Shown in pieces: positions 23,010 to 32,133 of a stretch of DNA of 64,000 bases. The notes beneath the pieces are model-generated. The model searched no databases. It had not been told where the DNA came from and saw nothing but the letters and a program-made list of their open reading frames with translations. Position numbers and translations under genes: made by a program. How positions within the stretch are numbered: the first letter of the stretch is position 1; each line of letters starts with the position of its first letter. Source of the stretch: DATCLS01 sp036563805. GTDB lineage: Bacteria > Actinomycetota > Acidimicrobiia > Acidimicrobiales > VFJN01. Location: contig DATCLS010000077.1 of assembly GCA_036563805.1 (NCBI GenBank), positions 1 to 64,000 of the forward strand. The letters run 5' to 3'.

Positions 23010-25979
23010 CTACGCCGTGCCCCGGTCGAGCTGGTCGAGGGCGTCCCGCAGCTGCCGCCGGGAGCGGATGCCGAGCTTGGTGAACACCTTGTGGAGGTGG
23101 TACTCGGCGGTCCGGGGGCTTATGAACAGCCGGGCGCCGATCTCGGGGTTGGTGTGGCCCTCGGCGGCCAGCCGGGCCACCTGGGCCTCCTGGGGCGTGA
23201 GGACGTCCGGCGCCGCCACGCTCCGCTTGCGCACGGTCTCGCCGGTCGCCGCCAGCTCCCGGCGGGCCCGGGCGGCGAACGCGTCGGCGCCGAAGCGGCC
23301 GAACATGTCGTGGGCGGTGCGGAGCTGGGCGCGGGCGTCGGTGCGCCGCTGCTCCCGCCGGAGCCACTCGCCGTAGACCAGGTGGGCGCGGGCCAGGTGC
23401 ACGGCGACGCGGGTCCGGGCCAGGCGGGCCACGGCCTCCCGGTACAGGGCCTCGGCCTCCTCGCCGCCGCCCAGCAGCGCCCGCGATCGGGCCTCGATCC
23501 CGAGCGCCCAGTCGGTGCCGCTGGCGCGGGTCCGCTCGGCCAGGCGGTCGAGCGCGGGGGCGGCGACGTCCGGCCGGTCGCTGCGGGCGGCTGCCTCGAT
23601 CAGCTCGATCAGGGCCCACGCCACCAGGCCCAGCTCGTCGTGCTCGCAAGCGGCGCGGGCGGCCGCCAGCGCCACCTCGTACTCGCCGAGGCCGTTGTGG
23701 AGGACGGCCCAGGCGTACTCGCCCCACGTCAGCCCCCGGCCCTCACCCCGGTCGGCGGCGTTGGGGACGGCGAGGTCGACGAGGCGGGACGTCTCGGTCC
23801 GGGCGCCGCGCCAGGCGGCGAGGAGGACCCGGGTGTACATGAGCGGTGCGCCGCCGATGGACCGGTTGAGCGCCCCCGCCTCCTCGATCAGCGCCGCGGT
23901 TGCGGCGAACTCGCCGGCGTGCAGGTGCGTGCCCGACCGGTAGGTGAGCGCCAGGGGCAGCACGGCGAGGGCCCCGCTGTCGCGGGCCACCCGGACCTGA
24001 CGCTCGGCCAGCTCCTCCCAGGCGGCGTCGTCCCACACCTCGGCGGCGATGCGGCAGGCCAGCCAGTGCCAGCGGACGTCCTCGCCCTGGGACCGGGCGG
24101 TCGCTCGTCGGGCCGGGGTCCCGGGCGGGGCGGCGTCCCCGGGCCAGCCGGCGACGGCGGGCCGGCCGGCCTCCGGCGGGGCCGCCTCCCGCTCGGCGGC
24201 CTCCCGCCGGACCGCGGCCAGGGCCCGCCGGAGCGGGACGAGCCCGGCGACGTAGCCCTCGGCCAGGCGGCGGGCCACGCCGTCCAGCAGAAGGTCGACC
24301 GCCCGCGGCGGCCCGGGCCCCGGAGGCGCGGCCCGGGCGGCCGCGGCCAGCTCCGCCACGCCGGGTTCGCCGCCGAGGCGGCCGGCGAAGATGGCGGCGC
24401 CGAGCGCGTCGAGGTGCGTCTCGCGGGCCAGCGCGGCGTCGAGCGGCTCGAGGCGCTTGGCCGCCGCGAACAGGAGCGGCGGGGCGTCGCGGCCGCGGCG
24501 CCGGGCGAAGGCGATCTCGGCATGGAGGCGGATGAGGCGGGCGCGGTCGAGCCGGCCGAGCGGGCACAGGTCGGCGGTGGCGAGCAGGGCGGTGGCGCCG
24601 TCGGGCGAGCCGGCGTCGAGCTTGGCCTGGGCGGCGGCCAAGGCCCGGCGGCCCCGGCGGGCGGGGTCCGCCGTGAGCTCGGTCGCCCGCTCCAGGAAGG
24701 CGGCCGCCGCCGGCACGCCGCCGCGGGCCTGCGCCCGGGCCGCGCACCGCTCCAGCTCGGCGGCCACGTCCTCGTCGGGCTCCGGCGCGCCGTGGGCGCG
24801 GTGCCAGGCCCGGCGGTCGGGATCGACCTCCGGGTCGGTGGCGGCGGCCAGCGCCCGGTGGGCCGCCCGGCGCTCGGGGGGCGTGGCGGCCCGGTAGACG
24901 GCGGCCCGCACCAGCGGGTGCCGAAACCGCACCCGCGCCCCCAGCTCGATCAGCCCGGCGGCCTCGGCCGGGACTGCCGCCTCCCGGCCGATCCCCTGCC
25001 GCTCGGCGGCGCGCCACAGCAGGGGCACGTCGCCGACCGGCTCGGCGGCCGCCGTGAGCAGGAGCGTCCGGGTCATCGGCGGCAGCGGCGCCAGCCGACG
25101 CAGGAAGCTCTTCTCGATGCGGCTGGCCAGGGGCTGGGCGTCCGGGCGCCCGAACCCGCCCGCCAGCTCGGCCCCGGTCAGCCCCCGGGGCAGCTCCAGT
25201 AGGGCGAGCGGGTTGCCGCGGGTCTCGGCGACGATCCGGTCGCGCACCCGCTCGTCCAGCCGCCCGGGGGTGGCGGCGTCGAGCAGCTCCCGGGCGTCGT
25301 CGCTCCCGAGGCCCCGGACCGCCAGCTCGGGGAGGCCGGCCAGCTCGCGCTCGCGCCCGGCGCCGATCGCCGGGTCGGGCGTGGCGGCGCCCGTGGCATC
25401 GAGCGCGGCGGCGCCCGTGGCGCCGGGCGCGGCCGTGCCGCCGGCCTCGGGCGTGTCGCTCGGCTCCCGCACGACGAACACCAGCGCCACCGCCTCGGCC
25501 AGGAGCCGGCGCGCCGCGAAGGCGAGCGCCTGGACCGAGGCCCGGTCGAGCCACTGGGCGTCGTCTACCAGGCACACGAGCGGCTGCGACCGGGCCACCT
25601 CCGACAGCAGCCCGAGCAGGGCCAGGCCGACGAGGAAGCGGTCGGGCGCCGCCCCGCCGTCCAGGCCGAACGCCGTGCCGATGGCGAGGCGCTGGGGCTC
25701 GGGGAGGCGCTCCACGCCGCCGAGCACCGGCGCGCACAGCTGGTGGAGCCCGGCGAACGCCAGCTCCATCTCGGATTCGACGCCGGCGGCCCGCTCGACG
25801 CGGCACCCGGCGGCCCGGTCCGCCACGTAGTCGAGCAGCGCGCTCTTGCCCACCCCGGCCTCGCCCCGCAGCACCAGGACCTGGCTGTGGCCTGCCCGCA
25901 GGTCGGCCAGCAAGCGGTCGAGCCGCTCGCACTCGGACCGCCGGCCCCGGAGGCGAGGGCTCGCCTGCGCATCGAACAT
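23010..25979 (-). CDS. Large LuxR-family (LAL/MalT-like) ATPase transcriptional regulator
   Basis: A 989-residue STAND-type regulator. Residues about 10-270 are an AAA/NTPase module with Walker A VLVLRGEAGVGKSALLDYVA and Walker B LVCLVDDAQWLDRASVQALA. A long helical, TPR-like middle follows (about 380-900). The C-terminal LuxR DNA-binding domain (about 915-980) reads LTPQEAQVARLAAEGHTNPE then IGARLFISPRTAEYHLHKVF. Such proteins sense a ligand through the helical region and activate nearby operons; the hydrolase/NmrA genes downstream on the same strand are candidates. Start ATG 25979. Confidence 0.93.
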   Translation of the reverse strand: MFDAQASPRLRGRRSECERLDRLLADLRAGHSQVLVLRGEAGVGKSALLDYVADRAAGCRVERAAGVESEMELAFAGLHQLCAPVLGGVERLPEPQRLAIGTAFGLDGGAAPDRFLVGLALLGLLSEVARSQPLVCLVDDAQWLDRASVQALAFAARRLLAEAVALVFVVREPSDTPEAGGTAAPGATGAAALDATGAATPDPAIGAGRERELAGLPELAVRGLGSDDARELLDAATPGRLDERVRDRIVAETRGNPLALLELPRGLTGAELAGGFGRPDAQPLASRIEKSFLRRLAPLPPMTRTLLLTAAAEPVGDVPLLWRAAERQGIGREAAVPAEAAGLIELGARVRFRHPLVRAAVYRAATPPERRAAHRALAAATDPEVDPDRRAWHRAHGAPEPDEDVAAELERCAARAQARGGVPAAAAFLERATELTADPARRGRRALAAAQAKLDAGSPDGATALLATADLCPLGRLDRARLIRLHAEIAFARRRGRDAPPLLFAAAKRLEPLDAALARETHLDALGAAIFAGRLGGEPGVAELAAAARAAPPGPGPPRAVDLLLDGVARRLAEGYVAGLVPLRRALAAVRREAAEREAAPPEAGRPAVAGWPGDAAPPGTPARRATARSQGEDVRWHWLACRIAAEVWDDAAWEELAERQVRVARDSGALAVLPLALTYRSGTHLHAGEFAATAALIEEAGALNRSIGGAPLMYTRVLLAAWRGARTETSRLVDLAVPNAADRGEGRGLTWGEYAWAVLHNGLGEYEVALAAARAACEHDELGLVAWALIELIEAAARSDRPDVAAPALDRLAERTRASGTDWALGIEARSRALLGGGEEAEALYREAVARLARTRVAVHLARAHLVYGEWLRREQRRTDARAQLRTAHDMFGRFGADAFAARARRELAATGETVRKRSVAAPDVLTPQEAQVARLAAEGHTNPEIGARLFISPRTAEYHLHKVFTKLGIRSRRQLRDALDQLDRGTA

Positions 25980-26230
25980 GGGCGTACCGCCTGCCTGGGG
26001 GACCGTCCGGCGGGCGCCCTGGTGCGGAACTGCGGCCGGGCCCGGTGCGACCCGCGCCAACGCGCCCACCCGGCAGGCTACGACGGATCCCGCGGTCCCA
26101 CTAGGGAGCGGACCGGGGTGCCCGACGGAGGCGACCGTCGAGCGCCGGCGCGACCGTGGCGGAGCCGCCGGTCAGAGCGCCTGGCCTGCGGCCCGGTCGG
26201 CGACCGGGCCGACCGGCGAGAGGACCGCCC

Positions 26231-26470
26231 GTGACGATGTACCTGCCCAACCCCGACGTCCAGCCCACCGGCGCCGAGATCGTCGAGTTCCTCGACGCCC
26301 CGCCCGACCCCGCGCCGCCGCTCGGCACCGCAGCCCCGCCGGTCCCCGCCCCGGGCGACGGCGAACCGGCCCGCGGCGACGACGGGTCGGAGTCCGAGCG
26401 CACGGCTGCATCGTTGGGGCACGCCCGCACGAGATCTGCGCCGCCCTCGAGGTCGCGGTCGACGGCCTGA
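26231..26470 (+). CDS. Possible small protein of unknown function
   Basis: GTG 26231 follows an AGAGGA site by six bases and opens a 79-codon frame starting VTMYLPNPDVQPTGAEIVEF. The N-terminus looks like real protein; the rest is Pro/Ala-rich. Near 26425 a neighbouring frame reads PHEICAALEVAVDGLNRR, which looks more protein-like than the end of this frame, so a frameshift is possible. Family not recognised. It sits between the LuxR regulator and a broken acyl-CoA ligase. Confidence 0.35.
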   Translation: MTMYLPNPDVQPTGAEIVEFLDAPPDPAPPLGTAAPPVPAPGDGEPARGDDGSESERTAASLGHARTRSAPPSRSRSTA

Positions 26471-26602
26471 ACCGACGAAGGATCGACCGAGCCGTCAGGG
26501 GCCGGGGTCGGTCCCGACGTGCCCGGTCCGGGGCATGGGCCGGCAGCGCGGCGGATGCGTGCACCCTGGGCGTCAGGCTGTTGCACGTCGAGGGAACCAC
26601 AC

Positions 26603-27720
26603 GTGAAGCGACCGATCGGGCAGATCCTCACCGACCTGGCCGCCGCCGCGCCGGACCGGCCGGCGGTGACCTGCGGGGGCGAGACCGTCACCCGAGCCGA
26701 GCTGGAGTCGGCCGCCAACCGCCTGGCCCGCGCCTACGAGCGGCTGGGTGTGACCGAGGGCCGGTTCGTCACGATCGCGCTGCCCAACGGCATCGAGTTC
26801 GTCACCGCCTGCTTCGCCGCCTGGAAGCTGGGGGCCGTCCCCCAGCCCGTCTCGTCCCGGCTGCCGGCCCGCGAGCGGGACGCCATCGTCGAGCTCGCCG
26901 ACCCGGCCCTGGTCGTCGGCGTCGACGGCCCCGGGAACACCGACGGCCCGGCGGGGGACGAGGGCGCCGGGCGCGCCACCCGGCCAACGGTGCCGCCCGG
27001 CTTCCGGCCCGACCCGACGCTCAGCGACGCGCCGATCGAGCCGGTGCGGGTGGCGCCGACCTGGAAGGCGCCGACGTCCGGCGGGAGCACCGGCCGGCCC
27101 AAGCTCATCGTGTCGGGCCAGGACGGCGCGATCGACCCCACGATGGGCGAGGCCTACGGCATGAGAGCCGACGGGGTCCAGCTCGTGCCCAGGCCGCCCT
27201 ACCACAACGCCCCGTTCAGCCAGTCGACGCTCGGCCTCTACCTCGGCCAGCACCTCGTCGTGCTGGAGCGGTTCGACCCCCACGCCGCGCTGGAGGCCAT
27301 CCAGGCCCACCGCGTCGAGTGGGTCAACTTCGTGCCCACGATGATGCTACTGATCTGGTGGGTGCTCGAGGCCGAGCCCGGCCGCTACGACCTCAGCTCC
27401 CTGCGCACGGTCTGGCACATGGCCGCCCCCCCTGCCCCGCCTCGCTCAAGGAGGCCTGGATCGGCCTGGTCGGCGGCGACCGGCTCATGGAGCTGTACGG
27501 CGGCACCGAGCTGCAGGCCTACTGCGTCGTCAGCGGCACCGAGCGGCTCGAGCACCGGGGCACGGTGGGCCGGCCTGTCTTCGGCGAGATGGTCGTGCTC
27601 GACCCCGATGGCCGCCGGCTCCCGCCGGGCGAGATCGGCGAGATCTACATGCGCCGCTCCGCCATCCGCGGTCGCGAGGCCGCCCTGCTGGCCGCACCCG
27701 CCGAGGGGCCGGGCGGCTGA
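26603..27720 (+). pseudogene. AMP-forming acyl-CoA ligase, frameshifted and C-terminally truncated
   Basis: Starts at GTG 26603 after an AGGG site. ANL-superfamily features are present: LADPALVVGV, the phosphate-binding WKAPTSGGSTGRPKLIVSG, PYHNAPFSQSTLGLYLG and WVNFVPTMMLLIWWVLEA. At the seven-C run 27426-27432 the frame shifts; the other frame goes on with CPASLKEAWIGLVGGDRLME, LYGGTELQAYCVVSGTER and GEIGEIYMRRSA. It then diverges and stops at 27720, missing the C-terminal lid domain of about 120 residues with the catalytic Lys. The homopolymer shift could be a sequencing error, but the lost domain could not. The sequence resembles bile-acid or fatty-acid CoA ligases. Confidence 0.82.
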
Positions 27721-27814
27721 CCGGGACGGCCACGGGGACGACGGCCGTCGTCACCGGCGCCGCTCGGACCGCCCGGACGCGCGATCGGGCCGGTGGTCCC
27801 GGTAGTCAGGGGCC

Positions 27815-27916
27815 ATGATCGTCTTCTACTCGAACAGGCTCGGGTGCCTCGGGTCGCTGCTCGTGTCCCTCGTCCTGTCCGGGCTGCTGATCCTGCTCGT
27901 CCTGGCGCTCCGCTAG
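27815..27916 (+). CDS. 33-residue single-pass membrane peptide
   Basis: A very short frame, MIVFYSNRLGCLGSLLVSLV then LSGLLILLVLALR, with a hydrophilic start and one hydrophobic helix. The sequence looks like real protein and similar tiny membrane proteins occur in actinobacteria, but I cannot name a family. It has only a weak ribosome site (CAGGGGCC). It lies between two gene remnants. Confidence 0.5.
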   Translation: MIVFYSNRLGCLGSLLVSLVLSGLLILLVLALR

Positions 27917-27935
27917 CCGATCCGACCCGGACCGG

Positions 27936-28075
27936 CCGATCCACCACGTGCGCGACGACGTGGCCGACCCGCTGTGGTGGGACGTCGGCTTCCTGGCGGT
28001 GGGCGTCGCCCTTGCGGCCGTCGGGCTGACGCTGTCCCGCTCGGCGACCCGCCGGGCCGCGCCCGCCGGCCTAGC
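27936..28075 (+). pseudogene. C-terminal remnant of a DUF2243 membrane protein
   Basis: The frame reads PIHHVRDDVADPLWWDVGFL then AVGVALAAVGLTLSR. The HHVRDD...W-D-GFL pattern is the C-terminal signature of DUF2243 membrane proteins, which are normally about 150 residues with four helices. Only the last helix is left, and the upstream sequence holds the 33-residue peptide gene instead. Function of the family is unknown. Confidence 0.6.
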
Positions 28076-28101
28076 GACCGGGGACCGGCGGCGGGTCGAC
28101 C

Positions 28102-28482
28102 TCAGGACGGCGCCGTGCGGCCGCGGGGCGCGTTCCGGTCGATGGTGAAGAGGGACGTGACGCCGGCCATGTCGAGGATCCGCAGGACCGCCGGGGTCGG
28201 GCGGGCAAGGACGATCTCGCTCCCCCGGGTGGCGAGGTGGTTCTGGGCCTTGACCAGCACGTGCAGGCCGGTGGAGTCCATGAACGTGAGGCCGTCGAGC
28301 TCGACCGTGATCGAGCCGCAGGTCGGGTCGTCGACGAGCGCGGCGAGCGCCTCCTCCAGGACGGGACCGGTGGAGAGGTCGAGCTCGCCCTCCACGGTCA
28401 CCACCGCGCCCTCGTGGTCGCGACGGGTGCGCAACGCCAGGAGGTCGGCACCGGGCTCGACATCACTTCCACAATCATTCAT
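28102..28482 (-). CDS. STAS-domain anti-sigma-factor antagonist
   Basis: A 126-residue single STAS domain of the SpoIIAA/RsbV type: AVVTVEGELDLSTGPVLEEA, the phospho-acceptor serine in GLTFMDSTGLHVLVKAQNHL, and a C-terminal VLRILDMAGVTSLF. It would bind an anti-sigma factor or kinase when unphosphorylated. ATG 28482 is used; in-frame ATG 28497 is possible. It is divergent from the MerR-pseudoreceiver/KaiC-like pair, so it may belong to the same signalling unit. Confidence 0.9.
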   Translation of the reverse strand: MNDCGSDVEPGADLLALRTRRDHEGAVVTVEGELDLSTGPVLEEALAALVDDPTCGSITVELDGLTFMDSTGLHVLVKAQNHLATRGSEIVLARPTPAVLRILDMAGVTSLFTIDRNAPRGRTAPS

Positions 28483-28583
28483 CTGCCGACCGTCCATCGC
28501 TCCACACTGGCATGACACCCGGCCAGCAGGCAACTGCTTGTGGAAGTTTAGATGAGGTATTGCTCAGGGAGTAGGCTGGGCCA
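28483..28583. promoter_or_regulatory. Divergent promoter of STAS and MerR/KaiC genes
   Basis: A 101-base intergenic region, clearly richer in A and T than its surroundings around 28530-28575 (GTGGAAGTTTAGATGAGGTA then TTGCTCAGGGAGTAGG). No confident -10/-35 pair. A MerR-type protein is encoded next to it and may bind here. Confidence 0.45.
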
Positions 28584-29330
28584 ATGGAGTCGTCGGGGTC
28601 GGAACCCGTGTACAGCATCGGGGCGGTCGCTCGCATGCTGAACCTGACGACCACGACGCTGCGCTCCTGGGAAGATCGCTACGGCGTCGTGCGGCCGGCG
28701 CGGAGCGCGGGTGGCCAGCGGGTGTACTCGCGCGACCAGGTCGACCAGCTCCGCTTCGTCCAGCGCCTGATGGCGGGTGGCCTGCCGCCGGCCGACGCCC
28801 ACCGGATCCTGGCCAAGCGGCTGGCCGATGGCATGACGCTCGTGCCCGAGGCCCCCGACGGGTCGAGCGCGTCGATCCTCCTCGCCGAGCGCGACACCTA
28901 CACGGCGCAGATGATCGACTACCTCCTGCGCACCGAGGGGTACGAGGTGACCATCGCGCTCGACGCCCAGGACGCCCGCCAGCTGTACGCTGAGACCGCC
29001 CCCTCGCTGGTGGTCGTCGAGCTGGTGATCTCGGGCGGCGTCGGCCTCCAGCTCTGCCGCGACCTCGCGGTGGCCGGGGCCCGCATCCTCGCCGTGTCCA
29101 GCGTGGCGCTGGGCGACGCTGCGCTGGCGGCCGGGGCCGAGGCCTTCCTCCAGAAGCCGTTGGAGCCGTTGCAGACGCTCTCCACCATCAAGGACCTCCT
29201 GGGCACGAGCGCGCTGGCGCGGGGCGGCGACGGCTCGGGGGCCGCCGAGGTCCCCGGCGCCGACGTCGCCGAGGGCGCCCGCTCGGCCCGTCCCACCGCC
29301 CGCCTCACCGACACGGGCGGCCGGCCGTGA
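28584..29330 (+). CDS. MerR-type DNA-binding protein fused to a degenerate receiver domain
   Basis: A 248-residue protein. Residues about 9-75 are a MerR helix-turn-helix (YSIGAVARMLNLTTTTLRSW then EDRYGVVRPARSAGGQRVYS). Residues about 93-208 follow the response-regulator receiver fold, but the phospho-acceptor Asp is Glu (SLVVVELVISGGVGLQLCRD) and the acidic pair reads LLAERD; the Lys near the end is kept (AFLQKPLE). So it is probably a pseudoreceiver locked by Glu or sensing something else. The stop overlaps the start of the KaiC-like gene. Confidence 0.88.
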   Translation: MESSGSEPVYSIGAVARMLNLTTTTLRSWEDRYGVVRPARSAGGQRVYSRDQVDQLRFVQRLMAGGLPPADAHRILAKRLADGMTLVPEAPDGSSASILLAERDTYTAQMIDYLLRTEGYEVTIALDAQDARQLYAETAPSLVVVELVISGGVGLQLCRDLAVAGARILAVSSVALGDAALAAGAEAFLQKPLEPLQTLSTIKDLLGTSALARGGDGSGAAEVPGADVAEGARSARPTARLTDTGGRP

Positions 29331-30712
29331 CCGACCGCCTGCCCAGCGGGGTCCACCGCCTCGACGACGTGTTCGGCGGCGGCCTGCCGGCCAACAGCAT
29401 CACGCTGGTGGCCGGTGCACCCGGGACCGGCAAGACGATCCTGGCCGAGCACTACGTGTTCCACAACGCCCACGCCGACCGCCCGGCCTTGTACTGCACG
29501 ACCGTGTCCGAGCCGCTGGACAAGCTGCTGCGCTACGGCCAGTCGCTCGACCTGTTCGACCCGGAAGCGATCGGGACCGCCGTCCTGTTCGAGGATTTGG
29601 GCGGCCCTCTGCACGACGGCGGCCTCGACGCCGTCCTCGAGCGGCTGGCCAAGCTGATCCGGGAGCACCGCCCGTCGCTCGTCGTGATCGACAGCTTCAA
29701 GGCCTTCCGCGCCTTCGCCGACGACGACGGCGCCTACCGGCGCTTCGTCCACGGCGTGGCCGGGATGCTGAGCGCCATCGCCGTGTCCGCCTTCCTCCTC
29801 GGCGAGTACACCGAAGCCGACGTCGGCGCGGCCGCCGAGTTCGCGGTGGCCGACAACGTCGTGTTCATGGCGCTGGCCCAGACCGGTCCCCGGTCGCGGC
29901 GGGTGCTCGAGGTCCTCAAGATGCGGGGCAGCGACTTCGCGTCCGGCGAGCACGGCTACCGCATCTCGCGGCACGGCATCGAGGTCTACCCCCGGATCGC
30001 CGACCCGCTCGACCCCAGCGTCTACGACCCCGAGCCGGTCCGGATCCCGAGCGGCATCGCCGCCCTCGACGAGCTGCTCCAGGACGGCTACTGGCGGGGC
30101 GCCACCACCCTGGTCGCCGGGCCCACCGGCTCGGGCAAGACGCTCATGGGCCTGCACTTCATCTACGGGGGCATCGCCGCCGGCGAGCGGGGCATCTTCG
30201 CCACCCTGCAGGAGAGCCGCAGCCAGCTGAACCGCGTCGCCCCCGGCTTCGGCTGGTCGCTCGACGACGAGGGGATGATCCTCAACAGCGCGTCGCCGGT
30301 CGACATCCAGATCGACCAGTGGCTCCACGACCTGTTCGAGCAGGTCGAGTCCACCGGCGCCCGCCGCCTGGTCATCGACTCGCTGAGCGACCTGGCCACC
30401 GCCGCCGGCGAGGCGCAGCGCTATCGCGAGTACCTGTACTCCCTGGTGCAGCGGTGCGCCCGGCGGCAGATCAACCTGCTCATGACGCAGGAGATCACCG
30501 AGCTGTTCGGCACCAGCCAGCTGTCCGACTTCGGCGTCTCGCACCTGTCCGACAACGTGATCATGCTGCAGTACGTGCCGGACAAGGGACGGCTGCGCCG
30601 GGGCCTCACCGTCCTCAAGGCCCGGGCCAGCTCCCACGACGTCGGCACCCACGAGTTCACGATCGACGAGCGGGGGATCGTGTTGGCCGGGCCGCTCGAC
30701 GTGGAGCGTTGA
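29327..30712 (+). CDS. KaiC-like double-RecA ATPase
   Basis: A 461-residue protein with two KaiC/RecA domains: Walker A SITLVAGAPGTGKTILAEHY in the first, TTLVAGPTGSGKTLMGLHFI in the second, and Walker B RPSLVVIDSFKAF and RRLVIDSLSDLATA. The length is close to KaiC, but kaiA and kaiB are absent here. By eye the KaiC dual phosphosite Ser-Thr aligns with Ser-His in VSHLSDNVIMLQYV, so autophosphorylation is doubtful. GTG start, four-base overlap with the MerR-pseudoreceiver gene. KaiC-like proteins outside cyanobacteria act as ATP-dependent signalling hubs. Confidence 0.9.
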   Translation: MTDRLPSGVHRLDDVFGGGLPANSITLVAGAPGTGKTILAEHYVFHNAHADRPALYCTTVSEPLDKLLRYGQSLDLFDPEAIGTAVLFEDLGGPLHDGGLDAVLERLAKLIREHRPSLVVIDSFKAFRAFADDDGAYRRFVHGVAGMLSAIAVSAFLLGEYTEADVGAAAEFAVADNVVFMALAQTGPRSRRVLEVLKMRGSDFASGEHGYRISRHGIEVYPRIADPLDPSVYDPEPVRIPSGIAALDELLQDGYWRGATTLVAGPTGSGKTLMGLHFIYGGIAAGERGIFATLQESRSQLNRVAPGFGWSLDDEGMILNSASPVDIQIDQWLHDLFEQVESTGARRLVIDSLSDLATAAGEAQRYREYLYSLVQRCARRQINLLMTQEITELFGTSQLSDFGVSHLSDNVIMLQYVPDKGRLRRGLTVLKARASSHDVGTHEFTIDERGIVLAGPLDVER

Positions 30713-30930
30713 GGGCCGGGGCCGGCGGGCCGACGGGGCCGGGGGCCGGCGGGCCGGTCGCCCAGCGGGCGAGGCTCTCTGGGGCACGGCCGAACGGGCG
30801 GCTCAGCCGGCAGTGAGGACGGCTCGGCCGGCGGGCATGGCCGGCGTCGCTGACGCCGGCGTCACACCGGTGCGGTAGGGATACCGCAGCGGACAGGACC
30901 CGGCCCCGGTGGCCGGAGAAAGGGCGGACG
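30713..30930. other. Intergenic region with GC repeat and small inverted repeat
   Basis: 218 bases without a gene. A GGGCCGGCGGGCCG-like block is repeated twice near 30717-30757. Near 30872, GCGGTA-GGGA-TACCGC forms an inverted repeat about 45 bases upstream of the next start and may be an operator. Confidence 0.45.
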
Positions 30931-32010
30931 ATGACTGATCAGGGCCCGTACGGCGGGAGCACGCCCGGCGCGCCGTATCCGAGCTACCCGCCGACCCCGC
31001 CGGCACCTCCCCCGGGACCGCCGACCTGGCCGCCGGCGCCGCCAGCGCCTCCCTCCGGGCCGTCGACGCCCCCTCCGCCGCTGGGCCCTCCCCCTCAGGG
31101 ACCGGTGGCGGGTCCCCCGCCGGCCGCGCCGCCGACACCGGGCCGGCGGCGGCCCTGGCCATGGGTCGTCGCCGGCGCCGCGCTGGTGGTGGTCGTCGTC
31201 GTGATCGCCGCCGCCGTCGGCCTGTCGGACGGCGACGGTGGCGAGACGACGACCGACCGGACCGCGACCACCGCGTCACCCGGCGCCGGTACCGAGACCA
31301 CGCAACCGGTGGCGTCCGGCCCACCCGCGGCACCCGCCGGCGTCCCCGAACCCGTGGTCGAGTACTTCGAGGCGTTCGCCGCCGACGACCTGGCGTACAT
31401 GCAGGCGGTGCTCGACCACGCCGCGGAGGGCTCGCCGGCGGCGCTCTACGCCACGCACCAGATCGCCGTCACCCGCGCACTCGGACCGGACGGCGTGCCG
31501 ACCACGGTCGACGTCGACGACGACACCATCGTGCTGCGGGCCACGGCCACCGACCCGAGCGGCCAAGAGGTCGAGCTGAGCGCCACGTTCGGGGACTTCG
31601 AGATGGACGGCGACCGGCTGAGCACGTTCACCGTCGACGGCGTCCCGCTGGCGGACCGCATCCGGGTCGGCGACCCGGCCGGCGTGTCCGGCAACGGTGT
31701 GACGGTGCGCATCGTGACGGCCTACGTGACGCCCCGAGGCGACCTCTGGCTCAACGTCGACATCGCCAACACGCGGGGCGACGTCGTCGAAGTGGCCGAC
31801 TACGACTGGGCCCTGGTCACGCCGGACGGGCGTCAAGTCGATCCGAGCGAGAACGTGTGCTGCCCGACCGCGCCGTCGGTGGGGCCCGGCGCCACCGCTG
31901 GGCACGTCGTGGCGTTCGAGCAGGTGGGCCTGGGCGGCACGTTCCAGTTCGTGGCGTTCAGCGAGGACTTCATGACCGAGATCCGCCTCGAGGTGCCGGT
32001 GCCCGGGTGA
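30931..32010 (+). CDS. Proline-rich single-pass membrane protein with DUF4352-like extracellular domain
   Basis: A 359-residue protein. Residues 1-70 are Pro/Gly-rich (PPTPPAPPPGPPTWPPAPPA), then RRRPWPWVV and one transmembrane helix (about 75-97). A Thr-rich linker leads to the outer part. Its second half, from about 250 (GVTVRIVTAYVTPRGDLWLN; VDIANTRGDVVEVADYDWAL; TPDGRQVDPSENVCCPT; GHVVAFEQVGLGGTFQFVAF), looks like the Ig-like DUF4352 fold. Such proteins are cell-surface and of unknown role. Confidence 0.82.
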   Translation: MTDQGPYGGSTPGAPYPSYPPTPPAPPPGPPTWPPAPPAPPSGPSTPPPPLGPPPQGPVAGPPPAAPPTPGRRRPWPWVVAGAALVVVVVVIAAAVGLSDGDGGETTTDRTATTASPGAGTETTQPVASGPPAAPAGVPEPVVEYFEAFAADDLAYMQAVLDHAAEGSPAALYATHQIAVTRALGPDGVPTTVDVDDDTIVLRATATDPSGQEVELSATFGDFEMDGDRLSTFTVDGVPLADRIRVGDPAGVSGNGVTVRIVTAYVTPRGDLWLNVDIANTRGDVVEVADYDWALVTPDGRQVDPSENVCCPTAPSVGPGATAGHVVAFEQVGLGGTFQFVAFSEDFMTEIRLEVPVPG

Positions 32011-32133
32011 GACCGGCTGATCCGTTCATCAAGGACCTGGCCCGGCGCGCATCGCGACGTCCCCAGGCACGATCGTCGGGCCGGCGCTGCGGGAGGGGAG
32101 CGTCGCCCTCAGACGGGCCGTGAGCGCGGGGCC

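Noticed and set aside
28919..30787. A 622-codon minus-strand frame opposite the KaiC-like gene
   Set aside because: Shadow of the MerR/KaiC coding sequence; no family features.
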